A stretch of DNA of 64,000 bases from Candidatus Avelusimicrobium luingense (lineage in GTDB: Bacteria > Elusimicrobiota > Elusimicrobia > Elusimicrobiales > Elusimicrobiaceae). The first letter of the stretch is position 1, and each line of letters opens with the position of its first letter. This document shows, in pieces, positions 35,012 to 43,441 of this stretch. Below the pieces are notes generated by a model. The model was not told where the DNA came from and did not search any database. It saw only the letters and a list, made by a program, of their open reading frames with translations. The translations under genes and the position numbers were made by a program. Location of the stretch: NCBI GenBank assembly GCA_900315845.1, contig OOHK01000001.1, positions 124,001-188,000 of the forward strand, read 5' to 3'.

Positions 35012-35215
35012 TTATAGTTTTACAACTTTTACGGCTTTCGGGCCTTTTTCAGATTCTACGACTTCAAATTCCACTTCTTGACCTTCGGCCAAGGTTTTGA
35101 AACCGTCGCCCTGAATTTCTTGATAGTGTACAAAGAGATCTTTAGAACCATCTTCGGGGGTTACGAAACCGTAACCTTTTTGATCGTTAAACCACTTCAC
35201 TTTTCCTTTAGGCAT
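35012..35215 (-). CDS. CspA-family cold-shock / RNA-binding protein
   Basis: The 67-aa single cold-shock domain has the RNP1 motif [11 protein letters not shown] and the RNP2 motif DLFVHYQEI. It acts as an RNA chaperone in the cytoplasm. The ATG follows AAGGAAG at moderate distance. A -10 TATAAT is at 35271-35266 and a perfect inverted repeat spans 35244-35259, near the expected transcription start. Only one such gene lies here, so whether it is cold-induced cannot be judged. Confidence 0.96.
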   Translation of the reverse strand: MPKGKVKWFNDQKGYGFVTPEDGSKDLFVHYQEIQGDGFKTLAEGQEVEFEVVESEKGPKAVKVVKL

Positions 35216-35243
35216 TACTAATACTTCCTTACTTAATGAAATT

Positions 35244-35259
35244 AGGTACTCAAGTACCT
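35244..35259. promoter_or_regulatory. palindrome in the cold-shock gene leader
   Basis: AGGTACT (35244-35250), CA, then AGTACCT (35253-35259): a perfect 7-bp inverted repeat at about +1 to +16 of the minus-strand transcript from the TATAAT at 35271-35266. It may be a repressor operator or a 5' mRNA hairpin. Confidence 0.45.
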
Positions 35260-35332
35260 GTTATTATTATACTATAAATTCTTATAAATAATGCAAGTCT
35301 TTTTTGAAACAGAAAAAGGTTATAATAGAAAT

Positions 35333-36289
35333 ATGCCACTTATAGAAGCCGTACCCAACATCAGCGAAGGGACTGATCAAAATATTATTTCGCATATTGT
35401 TTTCGCCGCACAAACAGCGGGCGCATGTGTGCTTAACGTAGACAGTAACGCCGATGCCAACCGCACGGTTATTACGTTAGCGGGCGAACCGCAAAAGGTA
35501 GTACAAAGTGCATTTGCCCTGATACAAAAAGCGGCGGAACTGATTGATATGCGCACACAAAAAGGAGTGCACCCGCGTTTGGGCGCGACGGACGTATGCC
35601 CGCTCGTGCCGGTACGGGATATTTCCATACAAGAAACCGCCAAATTGGCCGACGAACTGGCCCGGCGCGTAGCGAACAAATTAAACATCCCCGTTTATTT
35701 ATATGAAGAAAACGCACGAGAAAAAACACGCCGAAATTTAGCATTTATTCGTCGGGGCGAGTATGAAAGTTTGCCTGAAAAATTGCGTACACTCTCCCCC
35801 GACTACGGCCCGCAAACATGGAATGAAAGCATAGCCAAAACCGGGGCAACGGTTATCGGGGCACGTAAATTTTTAATTGCGTTTAATATGTCACTTAACA
35901 CGCAAGACGTGGCAACTGCGCGCAAAATGGCCGCGCAACTACGTGAAAAAGACGGCGGATTAAAATGCGTCAAAGCAATCGGATGGGATATGCCCGCGTA
36001 TCGTTGTGCGCAAGTATCCTGCAACTTAACAGACTTTACACAAACCGGTCTAGCCGAAGTTTTTGAAACGTGTAAAAAATTAGCCGCCGCGCACGGCCTA
36101 AAAATTACCGCCGGAGAACTGATCGGCCTTGTACCGCAAGATGCGTTATTACAGGCGGGAAAATTTTATGCCCCAAACGAAAAAAATACCGCCGCGCTGT
36201 TAAACGCGGCAGTAGAAAATTTACTTCTTAACAAGTTGCGCCCGTTCAACACGCAAGAGCGTGTGCTGGAACAAGTGTTAGAAATTTAA
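35333..36289 (+). CDS. glutamate formimidoyltransferase (FtcD N-terminal domain protein)
   Basis: The start at 35333 (MPLIEAVPNISEG) is the canonical family start. The protein transfers a formimino group between formiminoglutamate and tetrahydrofolate, in histidine degradation or formyl-folate supply. Motifs are EAVPNISEG, DSNADANRTVIT, KGVHPRLGATDVCPLVP and FLIAFNMSLNT. The length of 318 aa equals the transferase half only; the cyclodeaminase half is absent. A TATAAT (35321-35326) ends 6 nt before the ATG and no ribosome site is visible, so it is probably leaderless. The last 12 bp overlap the convergent pilin gene. Confidence 0.92.
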   Translation: MPLIEAVPNISEGTDQNIISHIVFAAQTAGACVLNVDSNADANRTVITLAGEPQKVVQSAFALIQKAAELIDMRTQKGVHPRLGATDVCPLVPVRDISIQETAKLADELARRVANKLNIPVYLYEENAREKTRRNLAFIRRGEYESLPEKLRTLSPDYGPQTWNESIAKTGATVIGARKFLIAFNMSLNTQDVATARKMAAQLREKDGGLKCVKAIGWDMPAYRCAQVSCNLTDFTQTGLAEVFETCKKLAAAHGLKITAGELIGLVPQDALLQAGKFYAPNEKNTAALLNAAVENLLLNKLRPFNTQERVLEQVLEI

Positions 36290-36793
36290 CGTCTTACACA
36301 CTTTTTGACCAAAAGATGTGTTTCCCACACAAGTGCGTTCATTAGGCGTATCTGAATGTTCCAACCAAACCGTATAAATAAAATCCGAATTATCCCGGCA
36401 AGCAGCCCATGCACTCCCGCCCACCGTATTTCCGTTGGCTCTGATTTTTTCCGGGCAATAATATGCCCGCAACGTCGGGTCGGTATTGTGAAGCGGGTCT
36501 ATCATAAAATAGGAACCGCATTGAACGACATCTATATAGATTTGCTTACAAGTATCCATATTGATCGTTAACACGTCCATATCGTATGTATAAGACCCTT
36601 CCTTCAAATAATATTCTTCTTCCGCTTTTTGAAGGGCCGATAACGCCGGAAAGACAGCGGCCAACCTGCTTTTGGCTACCGCCAATTTGTACTGCGGCAA
36701 CGCCACAGAAGCCAATATCCCTATAATCAGTACAACCACCAATAATTCTATTAACGTAAACCCTTTCAGACGGCCCGATACTTGTTTCTTCAT
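36278..36793 (-). CDS. type IV pilin-like protein (171 aa)
   Basis: The leader MKKQVSGRLKG has the cleavage site G|FTLIELLVVVLIIGILASVALPQYKLAVAKS. AEEEYYLKEGSYTYDMDVL follows, and the head ends with ERTCVGNTSFGQKVCKTLNF, the same Cys-x(n)-K-Cys outline as the other pilins. AAAAGGAG precedes the ATG. An upstream stretch AAATTTTACTTGACA is identical to one upstream of the 888-1430 pilin. The 3' end overlaps the convergent formimidoyltransferase gene. Confidence 0.9.
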   Translation of the reverse strand: MKKQVSGRLKGFTLIELLVVVLIIGILASVALPQYKLAVAKSRLAAVFPALSALQKAEEEYYLKEGSYTYDMDVLTINMDTCKQIYIDVVQCGSYFMIDPLHNTDPTLRAYYCPEKIRANGNTVGGSAWAACRDNSDFIYTVWLEHSDTPNERTCVGNTSFGQKVCKTLNF

Positions 36794-36878
36794 AGAAATA
36801 CTCCTTTTATAAATTATATTCTTTATTAAAATTTAACAAAAAAAACAGTGTCAAGTAAAATTTATAAAGCCCCAAAGG

Positions 36879-37637
36879 CTACAACAATGAACCGATTTGA
36901 ACATATCCGGCCGGCGAGATTTGCTCGGGGCGGATAGTTGGGGGCAAACCTAATTGGTCTAACGCGGCGGAAATTTTTTCCTTCTCATATCCCGCTAATA
37001 TAAGCGCATTAAGTAGCGTTTTGCGGCGGTGCAAAAAGGCATTCGCTACCACGCGGTGTAGTTTTTCCCACGAGATATTGGGCGGTGTAATTTTCTCAAA
37101 CGATAAAACGGCGCTTTCCACTTTGGGCGGCGGCGCAAATGAACTGCGCCCGGCCTTGCAAATAAGGCTTATCCGCGCGCGTAGTTGGCTGAAAATACTT
37201 AACGGGCCGTAAAAATCGTCCCCTACTTTAGCACGTATTTTTTGCGTATGTTCTTTTTGAAACATAAAAACAGCGGTTTGAAAGTGCGGCCACGATAGCA
37301 CTTTATCTAAAATTTCCGCCGCATCAATATAGGGCAAATTACTGATAAATGAGGTCGGCACAGGAGGCAGTTGGGATAAATCAAACTTCAAAAAATTTTC
37401 TTGTACGATTTGCACGCCTGCTTCGCCGGGTAAATTAGCCTGCAAATACGCCACCATTTCCGGGTCAATTTCCACGACGGTAAAATCTTTCATACTGCGC
37501 GCGATAAGCGCACGAGTCAGCGCCCCTTTGCCGGGGCCGATTTCCACGATATTTTGTGCGCGCAACAAAAAAGCCGCATCCACGATTTGTGTGATTACGT
37601 TTTTATCTATTAAAAAATGTTGCCCGTATTTTTGCAT
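36879..37637 (-). CDS. rsmA: 16S rRNA dimethyladenosine transferase RsmA (KsgA)
   Basis: The enzyme dimethylates two adjacent adenines in the 3' helix of 16S rRNA, using SAM. Motifs are QHFLIDKNV, IVEIGPGKGALT (SAM motif I), VVEIDPEM, the catalytic-loop SNLPYIDAAEIL, and PPPKVESAVL with HRRKTLLNAL in the C-terminal domain. 252 aa is typical. It follows the TPR gene by 2 bp on the same strand. Confidence 0.96.
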   Translation of the reverse strand: MQKYGQHFLIDKNVITQIVDAAFLLRAQNIVEIGPGKGALTRALIARSMKDFTVVEIDPEMVAYLQANLPGEAGVQIVQENFLKFDLSQLPPVPTSFISNLPYIDAAEILDKVLSWPHFQTAVFMFQKEHTQKIRAKVGDDFYGPLSIFSQLRARISLICKAGRSSFAPPPKVESAVLSFEKITPPNISWEKLHRVVANAFLHRRKTLLNALILAGYEKEKISAALDQLGLPPTIRPEQISPAGYVQIGSLL

Positions 37638-37639
37638 GT

Positions 37640-39334
37640 CTAGTTATCCGTTAAAATTTTCAAATTGCGTTTAGCCGTTTTATTATTCGGGGCGATCTCC
37701 AGTGCGCGGTGGTAATAATTTTTGGCAGATTCGTCGTCATCGGCAATAACGGCAGCCGTGCCTAACCCTAATTGTGCCAGAGCATCCGTCGGGGCTTGTG
37801 TAGCGGCTTGTTCAAACGATTTCCGCGCCGCCTCTGCATTTCCTTTGGCAAGTGCGGCTAACCCGGTAAGAAGCGAACACATATTTCCCCCGCACGTCAT
37901 TTCCTGCAATTCTTCTTCGGCCTCACTTACAAATTTAAGCCACGTACGACCCATCACCCATAACCCCATATCGTTGCCGACGATACGCGGATCATAAACG
38001 GCCTTGGGCGCGGTAGGACGGTTTTGTGTAAGGGCATTCGGAGCGGCATAATCGGCTGTGCGGCCTTGCAAAGATAAATTCACTTGATAACCTTGTGGGG
38101 CTTCGCTAACTACTTGGCGCACAGCCGCCGCGAAATTTTCTACTTGTTTAGCGCGCACATCCGCCGAAACGGCGGGCAACGTAAACGTGCGCTTAAACGC
38201 ACGCGCGGCCGGAGCATCTTCTTTGAGCGTATTTCCCGACGACATACGCATTTTTTGATATTCACGCTCAAAACTAGTAGAGGCATGGCCTTTAGGTAAC
38301 GTATTTTCTTGCGGTGGCTCATATTCCAAGCCCACCTCAATTTGCACCGGCTTTGACGCAGATACTTTAGATAAACTTTGTGTAAATTGTTCAATTTGTT
38401 TTTCAAACGCTTGAGCCGACGAGCCGCTTGCGCGGTAGGCCACGTTTAAGGCCAGCCCCTCTTGATTAAATTTAGCAATAGAAAAGGCTTCGTCTAACAC
38501 GTCGCGCGCGGCTTTTTCGTTATTTTGCCGCACCAAAAGTAGCGCATAACGTAATCGTGCGACGTAATCGCCCGGTTTTGTTTTGACGGCTTTTTTGTAA
38601 AACTTGAGAGCGTCTTGGTATCTACCCATATTTTCATACAACGCGGCTAAACTAAGTTGAGCATCTTCGTAGGCGGAAAAATAGTGAAGGGCTTGCTTGA
38701 ATGATGCTTCGGCTTGCGTGTCGCGCCCGAGTGCTTCATACAAGGTGCCTAACTGGTAATGATACAACGGCTCGCGCGGGGCGAGTTCACTGGCGCGGCG
38801 GAAGTGTTCCAATGCTTTTTCCAACTTGTTTTGCACCGCATAGGTAGAGCCTAAATTCATATTCGTATCGGCTTTGTTAGGGTCTAATTTATTCGCGGTT
38901 AAGAAGTGCTCTTGGGCGGTAGAAATATCCCCTTTCCACCCGGCGGCAATTCCCAAAAGTTGGTAAGCCATCGCATTGTTAGGGTCTAGGCGCAACGCCT
39001 CATTATATTCGCTAATAGCATCGTCCACTTTCCCGGCCCAGTATAAAGACGCCCCCAATAACAAATAGCCCATAGGATCTTTGGCATTTTTGATGACGGC
39101 TTTAGCAAAACTGTTTGACGCCTCTTGATAGCGGGCTTGGCTCATTTCGCCCATACCGCGGCGGATATCGCCGATGGCTTGGTCGTGCATGATTTTATCC
39201 CACACGGTTTGGGAATAATCGGTTTTAATGGTGGGTTTGCTAAAGGAAAACGGAAACCGCGCCCACCCCGGTAACGAGAGCGTGCAAAAGCACACCGCAA
39301 CAAAAGTGATATGAAAAATTTGTCTGACCGTCAT
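37640..39334 (-). CDS. exported tetratricopeptide-repeat protein (564 aa)
   Basis: The signal sequence (IFHITFVAVCFCTLSLPGWA) is followed from residue 60 by at least six TPR units with the A-x-x-P-x-x pattern (for example AMGYLLLGASLYWAGKVDDA, ALRLDPNNAMAYQLLGIAAGW, DAQLSLAALYENMGRYQDAL). A long middle segment without repeats precedes a final TPR pair near residues 495-560. It is a periplasmic scaffold or assembly factor. Its position beside the Tad-type locus makes a role in that machine possible, but it also abuts rsmA and may be unrelated. Confidence 0.8.
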   Translation of the reverse strand: MTVRQIFHITFVAVCFCTLSLPGWARFPFSFSKPTIKTDYSQTVWDKIMHDQAIGDIRRGMGEMSQARYQEASNSFAKAVIKNAKDPMGYLLLGASLYWAGKVDDAISEYNEALRLDPNNAMAYQLLGIAAGWKGDISTAQEHFLTANKLDPNKADTNMNLGSTYAVQNKLEKALEHFRRASELAPREPLYHYQLGTLYEALGRDTQAEASFKQALHYFSAYEDAQLSLAALYENMGRYQDALKFYKKAVKTKPGDYVARLRYALLLVRQNNEKAARDVLDEAFSIAKFNQEGLALNVAYRASGSSAQAFEKQIEQFTQSLSKVSASKPVQIEVGLEYEPPQENTLPKGHASTSFEREYQKMRMSSGNTLKEDAPAARAFKRTFTLPAVSADVRAKQVENFAAAVRQVVSEAPQGYQVNLSLQGRTADYAAPNALTQNRPTAPKAVYDPRIVGNDMGLWVMGRTWLKFVSEAEEELQEMTCGGNMCSLLTGLAALAKGNAEAARKSFEQAATQAPTDALAQLGLGTAAVIADDDESAKNYYHRALEIAPNNKTAKRNLKILTDN

Positions 39335-39395
39335 AGATATATGATAGAAAAAAGCGCGAAAGTGAGCAAATACAAAACTTATTATTTATAAACAA

Positions 39396-39422
39396 CCACC
39401 CCCGGGTTTAACCCGGGGGTGG
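39396..39422 (-). terminator. terminator after the 1257-aa protein gene
   Basis: A perfect 12-bp GC-rich stem (39396-39407 with 39411-39422) lies 22 bp past the stop. On the minus strand it is followed by a T/A-rich run. Confidence 0.75.
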
Positions 39423-39444
39423 ATAATAAATTACAACTTATTTT

Positions 39445-42400
39445 CTAATGTCTACTGGAACTTGCCGAACCTGGCCCGTTTGGAGCAATGTTCGGGGTGA
39501 CATTACCAGTAGTGGCTACCGCTTGATCCGCAGCCGGATTACCTTTGTATTTACTTATAAGTCTCGGATCGGCTTTAGGCATCACATTATCACCGTGATC
39601 GCACAAGCGGGTAATATATTCCAACACCTTGGCATGCGTCACCGTTTCTCCGACTGCATACTTACACGGCTCGTAATTTGTTAAGTCGTCATAAATACGC
39701 TGGAATTCCAGACGGTTTTTGTTGTCGCTTTCTGTCAATTGAGTTTTACTGGTTGCTAACAATTTTTCACGCTCCAACTCATTAAGCGGCAAACCGTGCC
39801 ACGGACTAGAAGGATCGTCAATTTGCTGCACATAGTAAGAACGATTTCCTACTTCCGTATAACCGCCCCACCAATACGGTGTTCTAATACTGAAACGCAG
39901 ATCCCAAATACGAGTTCCGCTCTTGTCATAGGTTTTTTGGGTCGGGCGCGACGCAGCATCATACGTAATGAATGCCATAAACGCACCGAACAAGTTATCA
40001 AACCCTTTCTCTCCATTAGCCGGAGCCTTAGCGTAACCACCAATGGTTTTACCTAATAAGCAGACCGTATTTTTCGGTACTGTACCGTTATTAGGATCCA
40101 TCAAGATAGCATCTACCAAGTTAGGTACAGTCAAACCGACGTCATTATAGGATAAAGCAATTCCATTCGGTCTGTTTTCTCTATCAAACTTTTCCTTGGC
40201 TGCTTTAAAATACGCTATTGTTTCACTATCTAATTTCAACAAAGGCGTACCGTCGGTAATTTTGCAATTATCCCACTTTTTGTTAGACGCCACACGATTC
40301 GGGTCTTCGGTGTCGGGACGCTCATTGGGATCCAACGGACGATTCGACAACGCCTTAAACGAGTTAATAAAGTAGGCCGATTTCGTTACCGGTGGGTTGC
40401 CCTTCGGATTCGGATTATCGTCCGGATTCGAATCATCGTCCGGATTCGGTTCCTGACAATTCGGATCCACCTTATAGGGTGCAGACCACTTGCCTCTTTC
40501 GCATTTTTTGGCCCATTCACAGACCTGGTCACCTTGTTTTGGCAATTTTACGATATCCCCGTCCGTGCAATCGTTTGTACCGGGGTTTTTCGTAACAACT
40601 TCGGCATCGCCATAGTAACAAGTGGCTTCACTGACCACGTTACCGGGTAAACTTTGACCGGAATATCCTACAAAATTACCATCTTTATCCGTTTTAACAA
40701 GTTTGCCGACGTTACAACCGCCTTTGCTTACGCCGTTACCACTAAAGAGCAAATCACCGCATTGGCGTACTTGCCAAGAAACGATGACCCGATCGTATCC
40801 TTGCGCGTGCAACTTTTCAACGGTATGTCTAGCCGCCACAGTTGCCGGATTATCTTTAGAGAACTCTTGGGTACCTAACGGGTACCATTGTGTCTTTTCG
40901 CTCGTGATGGTAGACTCTGTCTCATTGCCGGGGGCATTGTTTTGCCCTTGAATAGTATAAGATACCACGAAACGATCTTTCATTTGGTCATAGGCATGTT
41001 GGTCCGTCATATCGCCATATGACTTTAAGTAAGCGAGAGGACGACCCAGCCCGTCTTGGGAACCTTCATCCGTCTTTCCTACTAAGTCACAACTAATACG
41101 CGCTAACGGATAAGGACAGCGACCTCCGGTTACCCAATGTTTACCCGCTTTGCCACCGGATAATTCACGAGCTCTCTCCGGCGTATTCGCGGCAGCATCA
41201 CGCGACACGACAATTCCGCCGTTACGCAATTTTTCCATAAAATCAACATAGAGCATTCCTTCATCTGTGGCAGGATTGAGTTGCGGTGCATCGTCATCAC
41301 CCTGGCCGGAAGTCCCTTTTTGTTGATGTTGATCTCTACTAATTTGCGCTAAACGGGTTTGAATATTAGTAATCATTTGACGACATTGTTGTCGTTCTGT
41401 TTCCGTAGTAGCATGTATCAATTTATTTTCCCACATGCTCAAATCACTACGTAATTGTTTTTCCTCTTGCGTAGCACTACTATCGCCAGAAGATTTTTTA
41501 GATGGCGCAGAGGCGTCTTTGATTTTGCTTTGATAAATCGCCGCGCTTTCAATAAACAACGGAATGCCTTTGATATTTACATCACTGGCTTTCGCGTTAT
41601 AAAGCGGCGTTTCACGCAAATACAGAATCGTCCACAAGGCAGCCTGTTCTGTAGGTTCGGTTGTGCCGTAATACTTATCTACTTTATTATGCGGAATACC
41701 GACCACATATACCCACGTCGTCCATTTATCTTCTTTACCTTCGGTACTTGTCAATTGCGGGCGATACAAGCCATCCATCTTGAACGATTCACAAGAAGTA
41801 GCCGCATCCAAATCGCCTTTTTCCGCAGTAAACATATTGCGTAATTTTTGCGACAACCACGCACCGTTTCCACCTAAACAAGAGAAACGTTGACCAAAGA
41901 ATCCAAGACGGACATCACTGGCATTGCCTTTTGGTCCTTGCCAACCTCCGGCACATACCTCCGGGTGGCTAGCAGCAAATCCTTTACAAGCATCTTCTGA
42001 GAAAGGAATAGAATCGGAACCGATAAAACCAGCCCATCTCGCTTCTTTTTGTCCGCAGCAAGTAGCTTCCTTAATTGTTGCCCCGGCACCACTTCCTAAG
42101 AAGGCATCAACATCTCCACCGGAATCACCGGTCAACAGACAGAAAGCAAGACCTTTACCAACCGTCAGCAAGATTTCATCTAACGTGTCAATATACTTCC
42201 ACATACGGTTGAAATGTCTTTCCCATTGCATTTGGGAACGGGTTTTCATCAAGTCCCACCACCACGGTTTTTCACCGCTGTAGTTGAACTCACGATGTAA
42301 GTTACCGTTGCCGCCGCCCGGGCCGCCGAAATCGCCACCCATAATACCACCGATTTGACCGGGTTCGGGTTGTCTCATTTGAGCGTCCATAAGGGCTTGC

Positions 42401-43218
42401 ATGGCATTACCTTTAGACATGGCATCTTTGGAGCGTTGCGCTTCTTTGGCCCATTGAGTACCACCAAAGTATGAGCGCGACGGTTTCCCCGCCGCTTGCA
42501 ACGGTTGTAAAGATACCGGTTTAGGGCTGTTTTGCGGGCCGGCATTGCGAACTTTATTCGCCGCATTTTTCATATTGCCGCCGTATCTTTCGCCCAGTCT
42601 GCCCCCGTTACCACGAGCCATACCGGCTGTACCTAATTTATTGATTTTGGTAGCCGCACGTTTAAAAGCAGCACGCGTAGCGGCTGGGGCTTTCTTACGA
42701 AGTTTGTAAATGTTCTTGATGTTGGTTTCTTCGTCCATATCATTACGGGCATATGAAGAATTAGCCGACGAATCAGACAGACCGCTACGATAAATTTCAT
42801 CTAACGAATCCGTCCCTTCTTCTTCGTTGCTGCGGCGTTTACCAAACCCCACGATTAAATCCATAGAATCGCGGCCGGACAATTGTGCAATTTGACCTTC
42901 CGGATCCGTTCCTGTAAAATCAAAACCGGAGCGATCGGGGTTCAAGATGGCATCATCGTAAGACGGAGTAACCATAGTCGGTTCGTCTTCCACTTGTCCG
43001 CTGTACTTATACAAAAACGGCAGTAATAACAACGCCACTAACGCTGCAATAAAGAACGGCGCATCACGTTTGGTGCGCTCAAAGAGCGTTTGGTGGGGCT
43101 TGCCATCGCTACCGATTTTGGAGGTAATACGATTACCGAAAGATTTAGAAGCAGCTTGTTTGCTCTGCTTAATCTTATCGCTAAAGGTGAAACTCTCCTT
43201 CTTTTTTTCCTCTGGCAT
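39445..43218 (-). CDS. giant single-span membrane protein of the Tad-associated locus (1257 aa)
   Basis: I recognise no family. A 50-residue Lys-rich cytoplasmic tail is followed by one helix at about residues 54-70 (FFIAALVALLLLPFLY). A Gly/Asn/Arg-rich segment (residues 130-340) and a large ectodomain of about 900 residues with some 20 cysteines follow. A coiled-coil-like patch near residue 600 (EEKQLRSDLSMWENKL, QQCRQMITNIQTRLAQ) and an Asp/Asn/Pro repeat near residue 925 interrupt it. An AGGAGG site precedes the ATG. It has its own promoter at 43395-43422 and a 170-nt leader. It is the last gene of the secretion locus and most likely an extracytoplasmic structural subunit. Confidence 0.75.
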   Translation of the reverse strand: MPEEKKKESFTFSDKIKQSKQAASKSFGNRITSKIGSDGKPHQTLFERTKRDAPFFIAALVALLLLPFLYKYSGQVEDEPTMVTPSYDDAILNPDRSGFDFTGTDPEGQIAQLSGRDSMDLIVGFGKRRSNEEEGTDSLDEIYRSGLSDSSANSSYARNDMDEETNIKNIYKLRKKAPAATRAAFKRAATKINKLGTAGMARGNGGRLGERYGGNMKNAANKVRNAGPQNSPKPVSLQPLQAAGKPSRSYFGGTQWAKEAQRSKDAMSKGNAMQALMDAQMRQPEPGQIGGIMGGDFGGPGGGNGNLHREFNYSGEKPWWWDLMKTRSQMQWERHFNRMWKYIDTLDEILLTVGKGLAFCLLTGDSGGDVDAFLGSGAGATIKEATCCGQKEARWAGFIGSDSIPFSEDACKGFAASHPEVCAGGWQGPKGNASDVRLGFFGQRFSCLGGNGAWLSQKLRNMFTAEKGDLDAATSCESFKMDGLYRPQLTSTEGKEDKWTTWVYVVGIPHNKVDKYYGTTEPTEQAALWTILYLRETPLYNAKASDVNIKGIPLFIESAAIYQSKIKDASAPSKKSSGDSSATQEEKQLRSDLSMWENKLIHATTETERQQCRQMITNIQTRLAQISRDQHQQKGTSGQGDDDAPQLNPATDEGMLYVDFMEKLRNGGIVVSRDAAANTPERARELSGGKAGKHWVTGGRCPYPLARISCDLVGKTDEGSQDGLGRPLAYLKSYGDMTDQHAYDQMKDRFVVSYTIQGQNNAPGNETESTITSEKTQWYPLGTQEFSKDNPATVAARHTVEKLHAQGYDRVIVSWQVRQCGDLLFSGNGVSKGGCNVGKLVKTDKDGNFVGYSGQSLPGNVVSEATCYYGDAEVVTKNPGTNDCTDGDIVKLPKQGDQVCEWAKKCERGKWSAPYKVDPNCQEPNPDDDSNPDDNPNPKGNPPVTKSAYFINSFKALSNRPLDPNERPDTEDPNRVASNKKWDNCKITDGTPLLKLDSETIAYFKAAKEKFDRENRPNGIALSYNDVGLTVPNLVDAILMDPNNGTVPKNTVCLLGKTIGGYAKAPANGEKGFDNLFGAFMAFITYDAASRPTQKTYDKSGTRIWDLRFSIRTPYWWGGYTEVGNRSYYVQQIDDPSSPWHGLPLNELEREKLLATSKTQLTESDNKNRLEFQRIYDDLTNYEPCKYAVGETVTHAKVLEYITRLCDHGDNVMPKADPRLISKYKGNPAADQAVATTGNVTPNIAPNGPGSASSSRH
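40403..40448 (-). repeat. short tandem repeat inside the 1257-aa protein gene
   Basis: A degenerate unit around ATCGTCCGGATTCG recurs three times, encoding a NPDDDSNPDDNPNP linker in the ectodomain. It is a candidate for length variation between strains. Confidence 0.7.
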
Positions 43219-43394
43219 AAGTGCCTCCTAGTAAATTAAAAACTGCGTGTTTAGGGGTTTCTCCCCGTGGAAAACGGTTTTTTCAACTTCATCCGCTTCC
43301 CTGTTTTTACGTCCACTACCATAATAAAAAGTTCGCTGTTCAGAGATGGCTACCCACTCTGTAACAACTTACCCTTTTGATACTTCTTACTTTT

Positions 43395-43422
43395 ATTATA
43401 CAAATATTTTTCATTTTTTCAA
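43395..43422 (-). promoter_or_regulatory. strong sigma70-type promoter for the 1257-aa protein gene
   Basis: On the minus strand TTGAAA (43422-43417), a 16-bp spacer and a perfect TATAAT (43400-43395) are seen. The start site would be near 43388, leaving a leader of about 170 nt before the ATG at 43218. Confidence 0.75.
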
Positions 43423-43441
43423 GGGGTAATTTTGTGGCAGG

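Noticed and set aside
36863-36878. Terminator after rsmA
   Set aside because: Only a 4-bp stem (AGCC/GGCT) with a T/A-rich tail; too weak to call.
43219-43390. Small open frames in the leader of the 1257-aa gene (one of about 23 codons starting at an ATG, one longer frame without a start)
   Set aside because: Neither has a Shine-Dalgarno and the two overlap in different frames; the longer one has no ATG, GTG or TTG start. I treat the stretch as an untranslated leader. It does not match c-di-GMP or other riboswitch cores I know.
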